DNA from: Gambelia wislizenii
Taxonomy: Eukaryota > Chordata > Lepidosauria > Squamata > Crotaphytidae
Direction: 5' to 3'
Length of the DNA stretch: 64,000 nucleotides
Assembly (NCBI GenBank): GCA_030847615.1
Contig: JAUMIR010000002.1
Span: forward strand, 198,569,809-198,633,808
Below are positions 1 through 11,096 of this stretch, one piece after another. A program made the translations under genes and the position numbers. Within the stretch, counting starts at the first letter, position 1. Each line of letters starts with the position of its first letter. Below the pieces are notes generated by a model, which searched no databases, was not told the DNA's origin, and saw nothing but the letters and a program-made list of their open reading frames with translations.

Positions 1-1020
1 GTTCACAAATTATCAATTTTTTTAGATGGAGTTGAATAGTTTCCCACATAAGGGGATGGCTCTATATTGTAACGGACTCTTACAAGGAAGTTCTGTTACT
101 TTGCTGTGAGTTACAGAACTGTTTAGACATGGCAAAGTGCTGGCATTTTTATTCCAGAGATAGCAGAATATTCTGAGGGCTGTACCCAATTCAAGGACGC
201 CTACTGATTTCAGTCCTCCATTCAAATGCATAATCTCCTGACTGAGGCAACATTTCATGCATCTGACAAAGGTTTTGCTAAATAAAACTGGTTAATCTTC
301 AGGATGGCTCACAACTCTTTGTTGTCCTTTTAACCAGCAGTACAGCACCAGTGCTTAATAAATAGTAATAATAATTATTTATGTTTATTGTAATGAGCAA
401 TACTCATAAACACTTATCATGCCTTTAAAAATCCTGTACCAGAAGAAGCCCCTGGGCTCCCTGAAATGGACCTCACGGTATTCTTCTATAATCCTGTCCT
501 GTGAAAATGAATGTTTTCTTCCTTCCCTTTCTCTAATTAGTCAGATGAGGCATGCCTGTGTAGCCATATATTTTATTCTCTCATTCCTCAGTAATAGGAA
601 TGATTGATGTCCACCTCCTTTTTCTTAGCAGAACATATTCTTGCTGTTATGGCCTGTAGCACTTTTATGCAAAGCTCAAATATATCCAAAATAAGCAAAG
701 TGTGACCATCCATCCTGTAATGAATGATCACTCTGCTTGTCTTGTATACATTTGAGCTTTGCATAGAAATGTCACAGACCTCTGGCATTTCTGGTTTTTT
801 TGGCTCTAGCCTGGTAACAATCAACCTGCTAGATGTTACGGCTGGCCTTACTGTTAAGCAGAGTGATTTGCACTGTTATGAAAGGGAAGCAAATTGTTTG
901 TTAATAAGTTATTCTTGTTTTGCATTCCAGGGATGGGGAAAGGTGCTTATGGGATTTTCCATCTCAGAGACCAAAATAACTTGGCTGGTTTGGGGTATTA
1001 ATGGCTTAGTTGAAGGGGGC
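1..1020. other. No gene; diverged inverted repeat at 655-775
   Basis: No coding exon is recognised. The only structure seen is a diverged inverted repeat: the text around TATGCAAAGCTCAAATATAT (about 667-686) comes back inverted at about 748-771, and the similarity extends outward to give arms of roughly 55-60 bp meeting near 718. This resembles an old foldback MITE. On the minus strand this stretch would be the RAB37 3' side, but no RAB37 exon is visible in it. Confidence 0.5.
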
Positions 1021-1024
1021 ACTG

Positions 1025-1240
1025 TTTGAATTATTGTCACACACTCAACATACCGCTGCCTTTGGAAACTGTTCAGAAACTTCAGCAAGTCCTTGATTTT
1101 GCCATTTTATATAAAGGACACCATTTTACTATGCCATTGTATATAATGGGACTTGAGTGTCCACAGATTGTGGTATCCATGGGGGGGGGGGAGTCCTGGA
1201 ACCAAACACCAGTGGATACCAAGGGCCCCGTGTATTTGTT
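1025..1240. mobile_element. Tigger-like MITE fragment
   Basis: The core (about 1110-1235) reads as 'ataaaggacaccattttac', then a 'ccattgtatataatgggac' block, then 'ggataccaagggcccc' near the right end. The same core recurs at 41161-41387, where the terminal CAGTCGGCCCTCC is visible after a TA. The left part is diverged. A G-run (about 1181-1191) lies inside it. Confidence 0.55.
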
Positions 1241-1729
1241 TCTGTTTGTCTTTAGCAATGCCTGCTCTTGCAATACCCACACATGAAATATGTTTGGGAC
1301 AGGTTTCAGTGGCCTGCGAAGGGACTATGGGGACCTTTACTTGTCTCATTATTGTCACTACTTGTGATAAACCTTTTCCGATTATCTAAACTTCTGTTAC
1401 CTTCTGTGAACATCTAACTTAAATTGTTGCTATCACCATTGTGACTTTTTTGTGTGTGGATTCCATTCTAAACCCTTGTCAGTCAACAAACATTGCAACC
1501 CACAATTCTACATCTGCTATGACCATAGAACACCACTGTGCCTGACCTTATCAATAACAGAATCTCAGCTTTCTTATCTTCCCCAAAAGGCACATATGTA
1601 TAATAAAAAGATTAACAGAAGGTAATGATACTGTTCACAATTACTTGTTGTTCGAATGCATGTGGTTACAATACAGTTTTTTAGCTTAGATGTTACAGTT
1701 ACTAATACGTTTATATACTTATTCTAATT

Positions 1730-1924
1730 ATTGTTGTTATGGTGTGCCTTCAAGTTGTTTCCGACTTATGGCAATCATAAGGCAAACCTATCAGAGGGTT
1801 TTCTGAGGCTGAGCATATGTGACTTGCCCAAGGTCATACAGTGGGTTTTCATGGCCAAGTGGGGATTTAAACTGGTCTCTAGAGTCATAGCCCAACACTC
1901 AAACCACTATGCCACACTGGCTTC
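1730..1924 (-). mobile_element. tRNA-derived MIR/CORE-type SINE, minus orientation
   Basis: The plus strand starts with TTGTTGTTATGGTGTGCCTTC, runs through 'gacttgcccaaggtcatac' (the CORE-type segment) and ends in 'ccactatgccacactggct', the reverse complement of a tRNA-like A-box head. The same SINE recurs at 3094, 40549, 52503 and 53093. It is a transposed copy, not a tRNA gene. Confidence 0.75.
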
Positions 1925-2039
1925 TACTTATTAGTCTTCCTCAAACATACCTCACAGATTCCTATCCTAAACACTTTATTGACAAAACCTGACTGTTCTG
2001 ACCATGGGCCCTCCTCTAAGGACTTTATCAGATCATCCC

Positions 2040-2460
2040 CTGTTAATATTCTTTTGCTGGAATAAATTCTGCCGTTTTTATGCCGGCAAAAGAACCCCCC
2101 CCCCAGACCTACCTTTAGTGTGTCAACGAGGCTTCCCCAGCATAAACGGAGCACAAACAGAGCTCTGTTTACTTCTGGGTTCCAAATCTTGCTGATTCTT
2201 GCAAGAAGATGCTAGCGAGTGCAGCAAATTCAAAAATAAAAGCAAAAGCAAGACACAAAAAGTACAGCAAAGCACAAACACACACTTTAAAAGTGCCACA
2301 TACACGGGGGGGGGGGCATAAAAAGAGCACTCCCTACTTGTCTGTTGTGATCTCACCTGGAACTGTTCTGTCATTGATGCAGTATTCATGTGAGTACAAT
2401 GGCATGAAGATTCAAATGCCGGCAATGCCGGCAATAAAGCAGAACGGGAGATCTATTGAC
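2040..2460. repeat. Possible foldback repeat with GCCGGCA ends
   Basis: The left side carries 'ttctgccgtttttatgccgg' and the right side 'gccggcaataaagcagaac', inverted relative to each other, with homopolymer C/G runs inside each arm (about 2095-2104 and 2305-2314). It looks like a diverged nonautonomous DNA element. A short minus-strand reading frame inside (about 2113-2154) ends at a GTAGGT donor-like site, but nothing supports it as an exon. Confidence 0.3.
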
Positions 2461-2736
2461 AGCTTGGCCTATCGATAAAATAGGGCAGCTTTTTAAGAAG
2501 ATATGACCACGAAAGGACGACATTGTCTGGTATGCGCACCATTTCATGATCATTAGGCATCCTTATGATGCCATATTTGCCACATCTGATAAAGTCCTAA
2601 TTCTACTCTCTGACTGCCACAGTCACCAGCCTTTTAAAAATCCAATTCAATTGCTCAGCCAATCACTTGAGTTACCTCCAGCATTGTGTGCTCTCACCTC
2701 CTCCAAATAGACCATTTATCTTATTTCATATACCAT

Positions 2737-3075
2737 AATACAATTGGCCCTCAGAATCCACCAGAGATTGGTTCCAGGACCCTCCATGGATACCAAAATT
2801 CATGGATGATCAAGTCCCTTTATATAAAATGGGGGCGATGTGAACGCAGCATTACCTGTGTGGCAGCTCCCATCTATTCCAGCCTCCCAACTTTGCAGAG
2901 AATCTGCTGCCTCTGTTTCACAGGGCACTTCAGCATCTTCCAGAAGCTCCTGAAGCCTCCCCCCTCCCATGCAGGGTTTTCTGGGATTTTTTCCTGAATA
3001 TTTTTTTTTCAGTCTGCAGCTGGTTGAATTCACAGATCCTGAAGCCATGGATCTGGAGGGCTGGCTGTATGTACA
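2737..3075. mobile_element. Tigger-like MITE
   Basis: Ends are imperfect inverted copies: left 'ttggccctcagaatccac', right 'ggatctggagggctggctgt'. The inner segments 'ggttccaggaccctccatgg' and 'caagtccctttatataaaat' are typical of this family. It is followed almost directly by a SINE. Confidence 0.6.
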
Positions 3076-3093
3076 ACACATAATCATATATAA

Positions 3094-3343
3094 TGTTGTT
3101 GTTGTATTCCTTCAACTCATTTCTGACTTAGGACAACTCTAAGACAAACCTATAATGGGGTTTTCTCAGCTAGATTTGTTCAGAGATTGTTCTGCAAGAT
3201 TTGTTCAGAACCTTTCTCTGAGGCTGAGAGAGTGTGATTTGCCGAAGGTCACCCAGTAGGTTTCCATGGGCAAACAGGAAATCGAACCCTGGTCTCCAGA
3301 GTCCCAGTCCAACACTCAGACCACAACACAATGCTGGCTCTCA
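3094..3343 (-). mobile_element. tRNA-derived MIR/CORE-type SINE, minus orientation
   Basis: Begins 'gttgttgttgtattccttca', carries 'gaggctgagagagtgtgatt' and 'gccgaaggtcacccagtagg', and ends 'caatgctggctctc'. A B-box-like 'gaaccctggtctccagagtc' (read here in reverse orientation) lies near the right end. Confidence 0.8.
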
Positions 3344-3474
3344 TACATAACATTACCTTGCCATTTCTGTAATATACATTAAATAACATATTTATAGAAA
3401 TCTTGAGTATTACAGGAATGACAGGTCAAGGCTTTCGCACACGAATCCATGACACCACCTTTCTCACCACTAAA

Positions 3475-3795
3475 GAATCATAGAATTGCAGAGTTGGAAG
3501 AGACCACAGGGGCCATCCAGTCCAACCCCCCTGCCATGCAGGAAATCACAATCAAAGCATCCCCGACAGATGGCCATCCAGCCTCTGTTTAAAGACCTCC
3601 AAGGAAGGAGACCCCACCACGCTCCGTGGGAGTGTGTTCCACTGCCGAACAGCTCTTACTGTCAAAAAGTTCCTCCTCATGTTGAGGTGGAATCTCTGTT
3701 CCTGGAGCTTGCACCCATTGCTCCGTGTTCCAGTCTCTGGAGCAGCAGAAAACAAGCTTGCTCCATCCTCAGCGTGACATCCCTTCAAACATTCT
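3475..3795 (-). mobile_element. CR1 LINE 3' end fragment
   Basis: Starts with the CR1 3' tail (tcatagaattgcagagttgg). The minus strand encodes the CR1 reverse transcriptase C-terminus, with the phrases [39 protein letters not shown] and [13 protein letters not shown]. It is truncated on the 5' side at about 3795. Confidence 0.85.
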
Positions 3796-3879
3796 TTCAG
3801 TTTGTAACAGGGGATCATTTAGGAGCTGAAGATAGGCACAGAGCGTAAAAGGACCCCAAGAGGCAACTAGTCCAACCAA

Positions 3880-4045
3880 GGACTGCCAGACTGAAAACTG
3901 GTAAGGGCTCCTATACCTTTAATTGTTATGTAGAAAAGGGAATTTCAGCAGAAGTTGCTCATCATGCAACTGGGTAAACAAGCAACACTGGCTGAAACTC
4001 CCTCTTCTACACAACCATTAAAGGTAAAGGGACCTCTCCAGTGTG
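3880..4045. repeat. Short foldback element
   Basis: The stretch 'ctcctatacctttaattgtt' to 'ggaatttcagcag' (about 3908-3953) is matched inverted by 'gctgaaactccctcttctac' to 'aaccattaaaggtaaaggga' (about 3982-4032). The arms are about 48 bp and the loop about 30 bp. A related half occurs at about 28303-28390. Confidence 0.55.
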
Positions 4046-4245
4046 AAGTCAAAGGCTTTCATGGTCGGCATCCATAGATTTTATTTGGTTTTTTTCTGGG
4101 CTGTTACGCCGTTGTCCAGAAGAGTTTACTTCTGACGTTTCACCTGCATCTTCTCTGAAGATGCCAGCCACAGATGCAGGCAAAATGTCAGAAGTAAACT
4201 CTTCCAGAACATGGCCTCACAGCCCGGAAAAAACCCAAAGAAGAC
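4046..4245. mobile_element. Foldback MITE (CGGCATCCATAG family)
   Basis: Left: 'aaggctttcatggtcggcat'; centre: 'tctgacgtttcacctgcatc' followed by its inverted form 'gatgcaggcaaaatgtcaga'; right: 'cacagcccggaaaaaaccca'. Two further copies of the family sit inside the tandem duplication at 20.05-20.91 kb. Confidence 0.65.
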
Positions 4246-4563
4246 CTCTCCAGTTTCCACTTTGGCAATCTAAGTCCAACCCTCTGCCAATCAGGAGTAC
4301 TGTACTTCTGAGAGATGGCCATCCAATGAAGCAGAGTCTTTATGACATCCAGTCCATCACCTTCTAACAGAGAACATTCTCTTGGACAGTCTCTGGAAGG
4401 GGTGTGTGTGTGACTTTTTATTAGTGTTATAAAAACATTTGCCTTCCAGGCTTGTGAAATGTTACACATATCTTAAGTTCCTAAGGCAGATCCAATCTTT
4501 GACAAATTCAGACAACAGAAGGTATGTTAGGCAGCAGTTATCATATGCGGAACTATTCACAAT

Positions 4564-4785
4564 ACAGTACGACCCCCATATCCTCAAGACTGGTAACTGC
4601 AGATTCACTTACCCGCATCCAAAAAATATGGTCTCTCTAGGCATGATTGGGCTGGAGGTTGTTCGTTTTAATATGGCTCACTATTATCTGTGGTTTCCAG
4701 TATCCACAGTAAGCCCAGGAACTTATTCCCTGTGGATACGGGGTGTGGGTGTGTCGTACTGTATTACACTTGCTCATGAATATTT
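4564..4785. mobile_element. Tigger-like MITE
   Basis: Left end 'tacagtacgacccccatatc'; right end 'ggatacggggtgtgggtgtg' then 'tcgtactgta'. The ends are inverted copies of each other (CAGTACGACCC against the inverted right terminus). Same family as 22391-22652 and 35297-35548. Confidence 0.6.
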
Positions 4786-7020
4786 AACTGCTGTGCAGCA
4801 GCTGAGCAGCCCCCTCTTGTGTTAATTTAGAAATGACCTGCCACTATATAGATCTGCTACAGATTTTCTTAGTTAACTCCTTATTATTACCTGGCACCAG
4901 GGGTAAAGCTATGGGAGGGGGATGAGAGTATAGTCCCTTCCAATAAGAATGCTGCCCACTCCCCAGTGAAAGTTTTCTTCAGTCCCCAAATTTCTATCAC
5001 TGCAGAGAGTGAAACACAGAAAATCGTTCACACCTAGGACTCTGATATTTGTTGTGCTCGCACTCCCTTGGGAACTTTGCCTGCTCGTTTTCTTTGGATG
5101 CCTAAATTGTATTTCTAAATACTCAAAGTTTTAAGTTACTTTAATGCTAGAAATTTAGGACTGAAGTAAAATTTAATTGGGGGCATAATTCTTCTTGGAG
5201 GATAAAGCTCTCAACCTGCTGCCCCATAATTATACCCTGAGTTTGCACTTTCATCCCCTCCATGCTGAACTACAACACTGGCCCTGCCGGCTCAAGATGA
5301 TGGGAGCTGTAATCCAACATATCTACAGGACACCCCATTGTTGAAAGCTATATGTCTTATTTCTTTTTGTTTACATTCATTATTGCAATGAACATTTATT
5401 TTGGTCTGAACCATATGCTTCTTTATCCATGGAAATGGTCCCCTAGAAAAAATGTACACAGCCAACTTCTTTCCAAGCAGCCAACCTCTGTCCCCCACCC
5501 AAAAAAACCATCTTTCTGTCACAGGTTCTACATCATATACAACTAATCCTAGCTCTATTTAGCTCAGTCAGTGTTCTACACCTTCCTCAAACATACAGCA
5601 AAAGGCACTTGCAATTTCCATGTATGTACATATAGCAGTTTCATTGTATATAAGCAAGGGGGAAAGCTGTTTTTTTACCTCATCCCACATCTCCTACATT
5701 TGTGAACCCAATGGAGGTAAAATGGCTCACACAAAACAACAGTACATATTTTATTTCAATGCATACTAGTCATGATGCATTTAAGGCCTGCTTGTCCTCT
5801 TCTCCCTCCCCAGTTTTCACTGAAAAATTAAAGAAGTCTATTTTAATTTAGTCTTTTCTCCACACCCTTAAATGTGTGGAAACACAATTCTCAAGACAGG
5901 TGCCACCAATGTCCCAGAAATACATTTTTTTGGCCTTAAATTGCTCAATATTTGCCACCAGGGGGCAACCTTGCACTTTCAAGCCTCTCAGAAGTTATCC
6001 TAATAACCATCTCACTATCAAGAGTGTGCATCCTTATGTAGCGAAAGGAGCACAGTCCAAGTGCAGGGTAGAAGTTATCAGTAGCCTCAGGGAACTTCAA
6101 GATGTATGAAAGTACACAGTCTGGGAGTGGAGGGTTGGGGGGGGGGGTAGGAGGATACCAGAAGCCCAAGCATGTGCAGTGGCAACAGAATTCTTGACTG
6201 ATTTTGAGGGTGGGGCAATGGAAAACCAGAGGGCAGGGGAAAGGAATGGAGTATCCTAGAAAATGGGATGGATGGGCAATGGATGGATCGACAATGGATG
6301 GATGGCCAAGACTTTTGAGTAGACATATTCTACACTGCATCATTAGGTTGCAGGTCCCGCTTCTTTGTGATTATTGTATGTAGCAGCACTTTTCCCTGAA
6401 TGGTTTTTGGTACATTGCTGGTCTTTTAAGAATTAATGGACAAAATTAATAAATAACAACAGCATTTGCCCTCTCTCTTAACCACAGGAATGTTGACATT
6501 TTTTGGTATCATACCACCACCCACGGAAATAAATAAATAAATAAATAAATAAATATAAACTCAAGATGTTGTTAGAAGGCAGTCTACAGTTTTTCTTCTT
6601 TTGATTCACACTCTGTTCGATTCAGGTGGAAAAAATGATATTTTGCCTGTCACTTTTCACTGGCTAGTAAGACAAGCAGTTGACAAGATGTCTGAGACAG
6701 CAATTTAAAGCCCAAACCAACTGATTGGTAGAGTGACTTCTGTGACTGTGTAACAGAGGCATGTGGAGGCCTTTGTGTCTGGGAAGACTATGACTGTAAT
6801 TCAAGAGATCATTTACAAAGTGCATTATAGAAATAATACCTTTCTACAGGTGCCATATACAGGCACCCAGTAAGTATACAGACTCATCGTGGAGGAGGAG
6901 TGCACTAACTCTGTCCACTCTGTTGCTGCTTCCATTCTCCTCTGTGAGTGAAAGATGGCAGGGGAACAGTGCTATCACATCCCCTTCTTCCCATGTTAAA
7001 TCTACATATGTAGTGAATGC
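4786..7020. other. No gene recognised
   Basis: No exon, RNA gene or confident repeat is seen apart from an (AAAT)n tract at about 6527-6556 and a G-run near 6137. Open frames here are short, with no recognisable domain. Confidence 0.5.
6527..6556. repeat. (AAAT)n microsatellite
   Basis: About seven uninterrupted AAAT/AATA units. Confidence 0.9.
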
Positions 7021-7029
7021 TGGCATAGG

Positions 7030-7770
7030 GCCAGAATGTAGCCAGTGCCCTGCAATCAGTGGCATAGCTAGTGGGGGCAGAGGGGGCAGTCTGCCCCAGG
7101 CAGCACTTTTTGAGGGTGGCACTGACCACATGAGACACAATTTTATTTTTTGACAATTTAAACAAATCTTTCATACTACTGCACGTTTGCGGTGTTTACG
7201 GCAACCATGGAGCTGTGGCGAAAACACCTGCCAATCTGATGAGTGGTGACAATGACTAAGCTTTAGATTGTTATAATTCGATCTCGTTAAATGTGTGTAA
7301 TATCTTTGTGATTTTTTTTACATCTTTTTTTTGTTTTTCTGAGGTGAGTTAGACTATCACAGTTTTTTAAGCATGTAGACTACACAAACTAACATTTTGA
7401 AAGGCATTTATTTATCCTTGTTATTTTTATTTATTTCTTTATTTCATCTCCCTATATGTCATTTTGACTTTTTGTAGTGTTCTTGCTGCATATTGAGAGG
7501 GACCGCCCTGGGCAGCAGAAGCTCTAGCTACGCCACTGCCTGCAATGGTTGGAGTGTTGGACTGGACTTAACAGATCCAGGTTCTAGTCCTCAATGGACC
7601 ATGAAACTCACTCAATGACCTTAGGCCAATCAGATACTCTCTCAGCTTAACTACTTGGCAGGGCTGTTGTAAGAATAAAGTGAGGGAAAGGATGGCAGCA
7701 TATGTTGCCTTCAGCTCACTGCAGGAAAGGCAGAATACAAACATTAGTAATAAATAAAACAAACAAATAG
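7030..7770 (+). mobile_element. tRNA-derived SINE split by a hAT insertion
   Basis: The 5' head 'tagccagtgccctgcaat' is at 7039-7056 and continues after the hAT element with 'ggttggagtgttggactgga', then 'gatccaggttctagtcctca' (B-box-like), 'ctctctcagcttaactactt' and a tail ending 'tagtaataaataaaacaaac'. This is the squamate MIR-like SINE in plus orientation. Rejoining across 7057-7546 with one copy of the duplicated octamer restores a continuous A-box region. Confidence 0.75.
7057..7538. mobile_element. hAT-type nonautonomous element with perfect 8-bp TSD
   Basis: Begins CAGTGGCATAGCTAG and ends CTAGCTACGCCACTG, a 15-bp terminal inverted repeat with one mismatch. It is flanked on both sides by the identical octamer CCTGCAAT (7049-7056 and 7539-7546), the 8-bp duplication expected of hAT transposases. 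It has no transposase ORF, so it must have been mobilised in trans. The insertion split a SINE in its promoter head. Confidence 0.9.
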
Positions 7771-9240
7771 AACATATGCATCTAGGAGAAATAACCCTGC
7801 AATTATGGACTCTGGCAACCAGAAATTAAAATGTTATTGAATCCGCACATCCCTGGCTTCAAGACCCCCTTTGTAAAGCTACAGAACAAGAGAGCCGGCA
7901 GTCATGGCATATTGCTGAGGTGTCAGAGTGAGGAAGAGGAAAGTTACAAACCTGGCTGGGGCTGTGCAGACTGCCTCTATGCTGGAGGGATGCTTGCTCA
8001 AAAGCAGCCGATGGAGCCCATTGCTGAGTGGAATCCATCCAGGCGGGAGAGAAGGAAAGGCAGTAAAGCGAAAAGCACGGACAGGGTGAGGCAGTGCAAG
8101 GCAAGGCAGACAAGCTAGGATCACAAGGCAGGAATATGATGTGAGCAGCAGTTAAGCAGGAGTCCTGACAAGGCTGAGCACTACCTGGGAAGCTGTCATG
8201 AAGGGGAGGCTGACTCTAGCCAATCAAAATAGATAAATGAAACAACCCTAGCTAATGAGATTTGGCTATGTGGAGATGTTTGGCGCTGAAACAGAGGGAG
8301 GGCAATGCCTCCTGCAATCTCTCTGGCAACTGGGGTTTAAAAAGTCGAGAAAATGATAGTGCCTTGTGCCGCAACATCAGGAAATGTGATTGCTGCCACC
8401 ACAATGGCCATGAACAAGTGGAGTCTTCTGAAATATGAGTGGGAAAGGAAGGATTTATTAAAATATATTTGTTCCCTGGCCTGAGAGCCCCCATTCAAGC
8501 TGAAATAAATTTATGTCAGAGTGTCCCTCCAAGCTCTAGTTTCACTGAGTGGCTCTATGTGTAACATGTAGCTCTACCTTTAAATATTCAAGTGAAGCAA
8601 TCTTTTAGCACTACTATCCAGGGAACAGCAGTAAAACTCAGTAGCTTTCCCTATAACAAGTGATGGCCCCAAGAATTCAGTGTCTGAGGCAGACTATCTT
8701 TATGTGTCCCATCCCCTCTGGCTAGAAATATAACAGCAGACTAGATAACTGGCAATTTTCTGCCCATTTCTAGTGTCCCCACTGCTTGTACATGGTCAAG
8801 CCAGATCGGTGTGGGCCCTACTCTCCCCTCATTTTTTTCTTATCAGTCTTGGTTTCTGGAAGTGTGTAAGGGGCAAGAATTGGACAAGAACCACTGAGAC
8901 ATTATTATTAGTTGTGATGAGACAGAGTTCCTCAGAAAATGGTGGCAGGTAATTTATTCTTACTAGCCTCTTCAAAGTACTTTGCCCATTTCCTAATGGG
9001 GCTGGTAACATCTTAGGTTCTGAGGCATTCCTTCCCTTAATGGCAGTGGTGGCAACAAGAACAGGGAGAGGAACGGAATAGAGAAAAGGGAAGGAAAACA
9101 GCAGGAACAGCACATTGCTTAGGGGACAGGTACCAGGTGGTGTAGAGGCCATGGGATTTCTGATCATAGCAACCATGCATTGTGTTTACTGAGCAGATTT
9201 CTACCTTTTTTCTAAACTTCAGGTAGCTCATTAGGAGAGC
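7771..9240. other. No gene recognised
   Basis: This interval should be RAB37 intron on the minus strand. No splice-bounded Rab exon and no clear repeat was seen. Overlapping open frames at 7831-8124 lack any recognisable domain. Confidence 0.45.
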
Positions 9241-9247
9241 CCTTGTT

Positions 9248-9388
9248 ATACAGCAGAACTCCCCAATCTGGGGCTTTCCATATGTTTTGGTCTACAACTC
9301 CCATCAGCCCCCTGCCAGCATGACCAAAGGTTGGGTGTGATGGGAATTGTAGACCACAGCACCTAGAGAGTATCTGATTGGGGAAGAA
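9248..9388. mobile_element. Short hAT-like MITE (ACAACTCCCATCA family)
   Basis: Left 'ccccaatctggggctttcca' and 'ctacaactcccatcagcccc'; right 'gatgggaattgtagacca' and 'tctgattggggaag'. The ends and the inner blocks are inverted relative to each other. Relatives lie near 42440, 44555, 49090, 61490 and 63540. Confidence 0.6.
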
Positions 9389-9480
9389 GGGTGGTGTAGA
9401 GATACAGAGAAGCTTAGAACAATTGTATAATACCAATGGTCAATTCCCAACCATGGCTACAGTAGCCAAGGTGCCCTTAC

Positions 9481-9591
9481 GGTAAATCCGATGCCCACGG
9501 TTGCAGAAAAAGAGCCTGGTATGAACTTGCCCTGGTCAAACTGAACCAGCAGTGATGTCTTCCCCACTCCGCTGTCTCCAACCAGGATAGT
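9481..9591 (-). CDS. RAB37: RAB37 exon encoding the P-loop (partial gene)
   Basis: Read on the minus strand, this 111-bp exon gives 37 codons: TILVGDSGVGKTSLLVQFDQ, then GKFIPGSFSATVGIGFT. GDSGVGKT is the G1/P-loop that binds GTP phosphates, and the threonine before GIGF is the switch-I region threonine of Rab GTPases. The FDQGKFIPGSFSATVGIGF phrase is what I recall of the alternative P-loop exon of vertebrate RAB37, a Rab of secretory granules and mast-cell/leukocyte exocytosis. The exon has an AG acceptor (bases 9592-9593 on the plus strand) and a GTAAGG donor (ending at 9480), and is phase 0 at both ends. The next exons (switch II, G4, G5, prenylation motif) were not found in 1-9480 and should lie left of the window. 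The first exon was not identified. In human the CD300LF gene lies antisense inside RAB37, which matches the neighbour here. RAB26 is the closest alternative, but its P-loop exon reads differently. Confidence 0.85.
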
Positions 9592-10920
9592 CTGCGGAAA
9601 TCAGACAGAAAGACACATTAGGATCACTCAGTGAGCGATGATCCAAATAGTTTAAAGAGCATCCAAATTAAAATTGCTGATTTTTCACTTGTCATTCCCT
9701 ACATACAAGTGCAGGTAGCAAATCAATGTGTACCTTTATAGCACTGGAGGAAAATGATTAGGCATGGACTGGGGAATGCGAATGGTGGGGTATGGCCCCA
9801 TAGGGTCAGCTAGAGGCATATTTCAAACTCAGGGCAGTTTGCGCCTGCATTTTCCAAGATGGCCGTTCTCTCCATGACTCAGTGACTGGCTTCCATAATG
9901 TAAGCAGTGACAGCTGATGGATCCAATGTCAGTAGGGTAGTGGCTCTGCTCTTGGTTTTAGTCTGAATGTTAAAGGAGCTATCCAGGATGATGAGGCTAT
10001 TTTTGGTGGTAGAGTTCAGCACTTAGATAGCTCCTTTAAATTTTGAACTCAGACCTTTAAAAGAGTCATTGACCTACTGCTATGGGAAGCACCAGCTGCT
10101 AAAGACATAGTGTGTGCGTGTGCACGTGTGCGCATATGGGGGAAGGGGATCTATGCTTTTCCCCCCAAAAAAATCCACCAAGGAGACCAAAGCTGTCTTC
10201 TACACTTGATCTAAAGCAACTTTGGAACCCTAAGACAGGCTATACTGTTTGGAGCTGATGGGAGCTGTAGTAGAACAACACCTGGAAGGCCTCATGTGGC
10301 TCCTCTGAGTTTAACCTCTGAGTTCCTAGGTTCTGTGTGCCTGCTGGCTTCAGATCCCCAGAAAAGGAGTTCCAGAATCTGGGGGAAGCCACTGAGAAGG
10401 TCCTTTCCCATGCTCTCCCCTGCTAGGATGCCTGTGTAGTTAGTGGGACCAAGAGAAGGGACGTGTAACATACTACTCTTCAGGACTCAGTCAGTGGTAT
10501 CACCATGTTTCAAAATGGTGGGAATGTTTAGCGTATTAAACTCCGCTATCCAAATCAACTTTATGCTTTTCTTTTAAGCAAAGATTTTACAGAGCTCTGT
10601 CGGTCTGAACCTTTCTCTCCTGAAGCCAAAAGGCAACATGGGTGTTGCCCTTAACTAGTTCCTGGCTCCTCCCAGGAAGCCCAGCACACACAGAGAGGCT
10701 GGTCTAGTGGCTCTCCCATATTGTCACCTCCCCCCCCCCCTGGGTCTTTCATCTGATTCCAGTAACCCTGAAAAATACTGTGGTCAGAAAGAGATAGCAG
10801 GTTTTTGCCAACAGTCACACCTCTGCTCCCCCTAGTTCTTGTGACATTAGGAAGAAAGTCAGACTATTACAGTGTCCTCCCTAACAGGGCAAGGAAAAGA
10901 GAAGTGGTTGGGGACTGTTT
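9592..10920. other. RAB37 intron / upstream region of the CD300-like gene
   Basis: No exon recognised. Contains a C-run near 10731-10741 and otherwise unremarkable single-copy-looking sequence. The other RAB37 P-loop exon known in mammals (with the LLGDSGVGKTC phrase) was looked for on the minus strand here and not seen. Confidence 0.45.
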
Positions 10921-10922
10921 CT

Positions 10923-10976
10923 TATAAAGTATATGGTATGCAAATATGAGAAGGAACCGCTTGCTGAAAAGGAAGT
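10923..10976 (+). promoter_or_regulatory. Candidate promoter: TATA box, octamer and ETS/PU.1-like site
   Basis: TATAAA is at 10923-10928, an octamer ATGCAAAT at 10938-10945 and a purine-rich AAAAGGAAGT (ETS/PU.1-like) at 10967-10976, all within 120 bp upstream of the signal-peptide ATG. PU.1 and Oct sites are common in myeloid/lymphoid promoters, which would suit a CD300-type leukocyte receptor. This is motif reading only, and such short motifs occur often by chance. Confidence 0.35.
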
Positions 10977-11038
10977 ACATTTCTCTAATAGTATTCAAAA
11001 GAGAAGGTGCAGAAGAAACAAGAGAATGCAAGCCTGGG

Positions 11039-11096
11039 ATGATGGGCAGAAGGTTGCAATGGCACTTAACAGCAGGAATCATCTTCTTTCTATTAG
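11039..11096 (+). CDS. CD300LF-like: CD300-like exon 1: signal peptide
   Basis: Encodes [20 protein letters not shown] (the last codon is split). A basic n-region (RR) is followed by a hydrophobic h-region, and the exon ends in phase 1 at GTAAGATGG, the usual architecture of an Ig-superfamily leader exon. Two adjacent ATGs are possible starts: 11039 (G at -3, A at +4) and 11042 (A at -3, G at +4, the stronger Kozak context). The frame is open upstream to an ATG at 10946, but that start would put about 31 charged residues before the signal core. Confidence 0.75.

Noticed and set aside
1730..1924. tRNA-like A and B boxes at several sites (also 3094, 17650, 40549, 52503, 53093)
   Set aside because: These are heads of dispersed SINEs followed by a shared CORE-type body and tail. 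No cloverleaf with an intact acceptor stem was found, so they are not called as tRNA genes.
2113..2154. Minus-strand reading frame ending LRLCWGSLVDTLK before a GTAGGT donor-like site, considered as a RAB37 exon
   Set aside because: It does not resemble any Rab segment, lacks an acceptor-bounded exon and lies in a repeat-like context.
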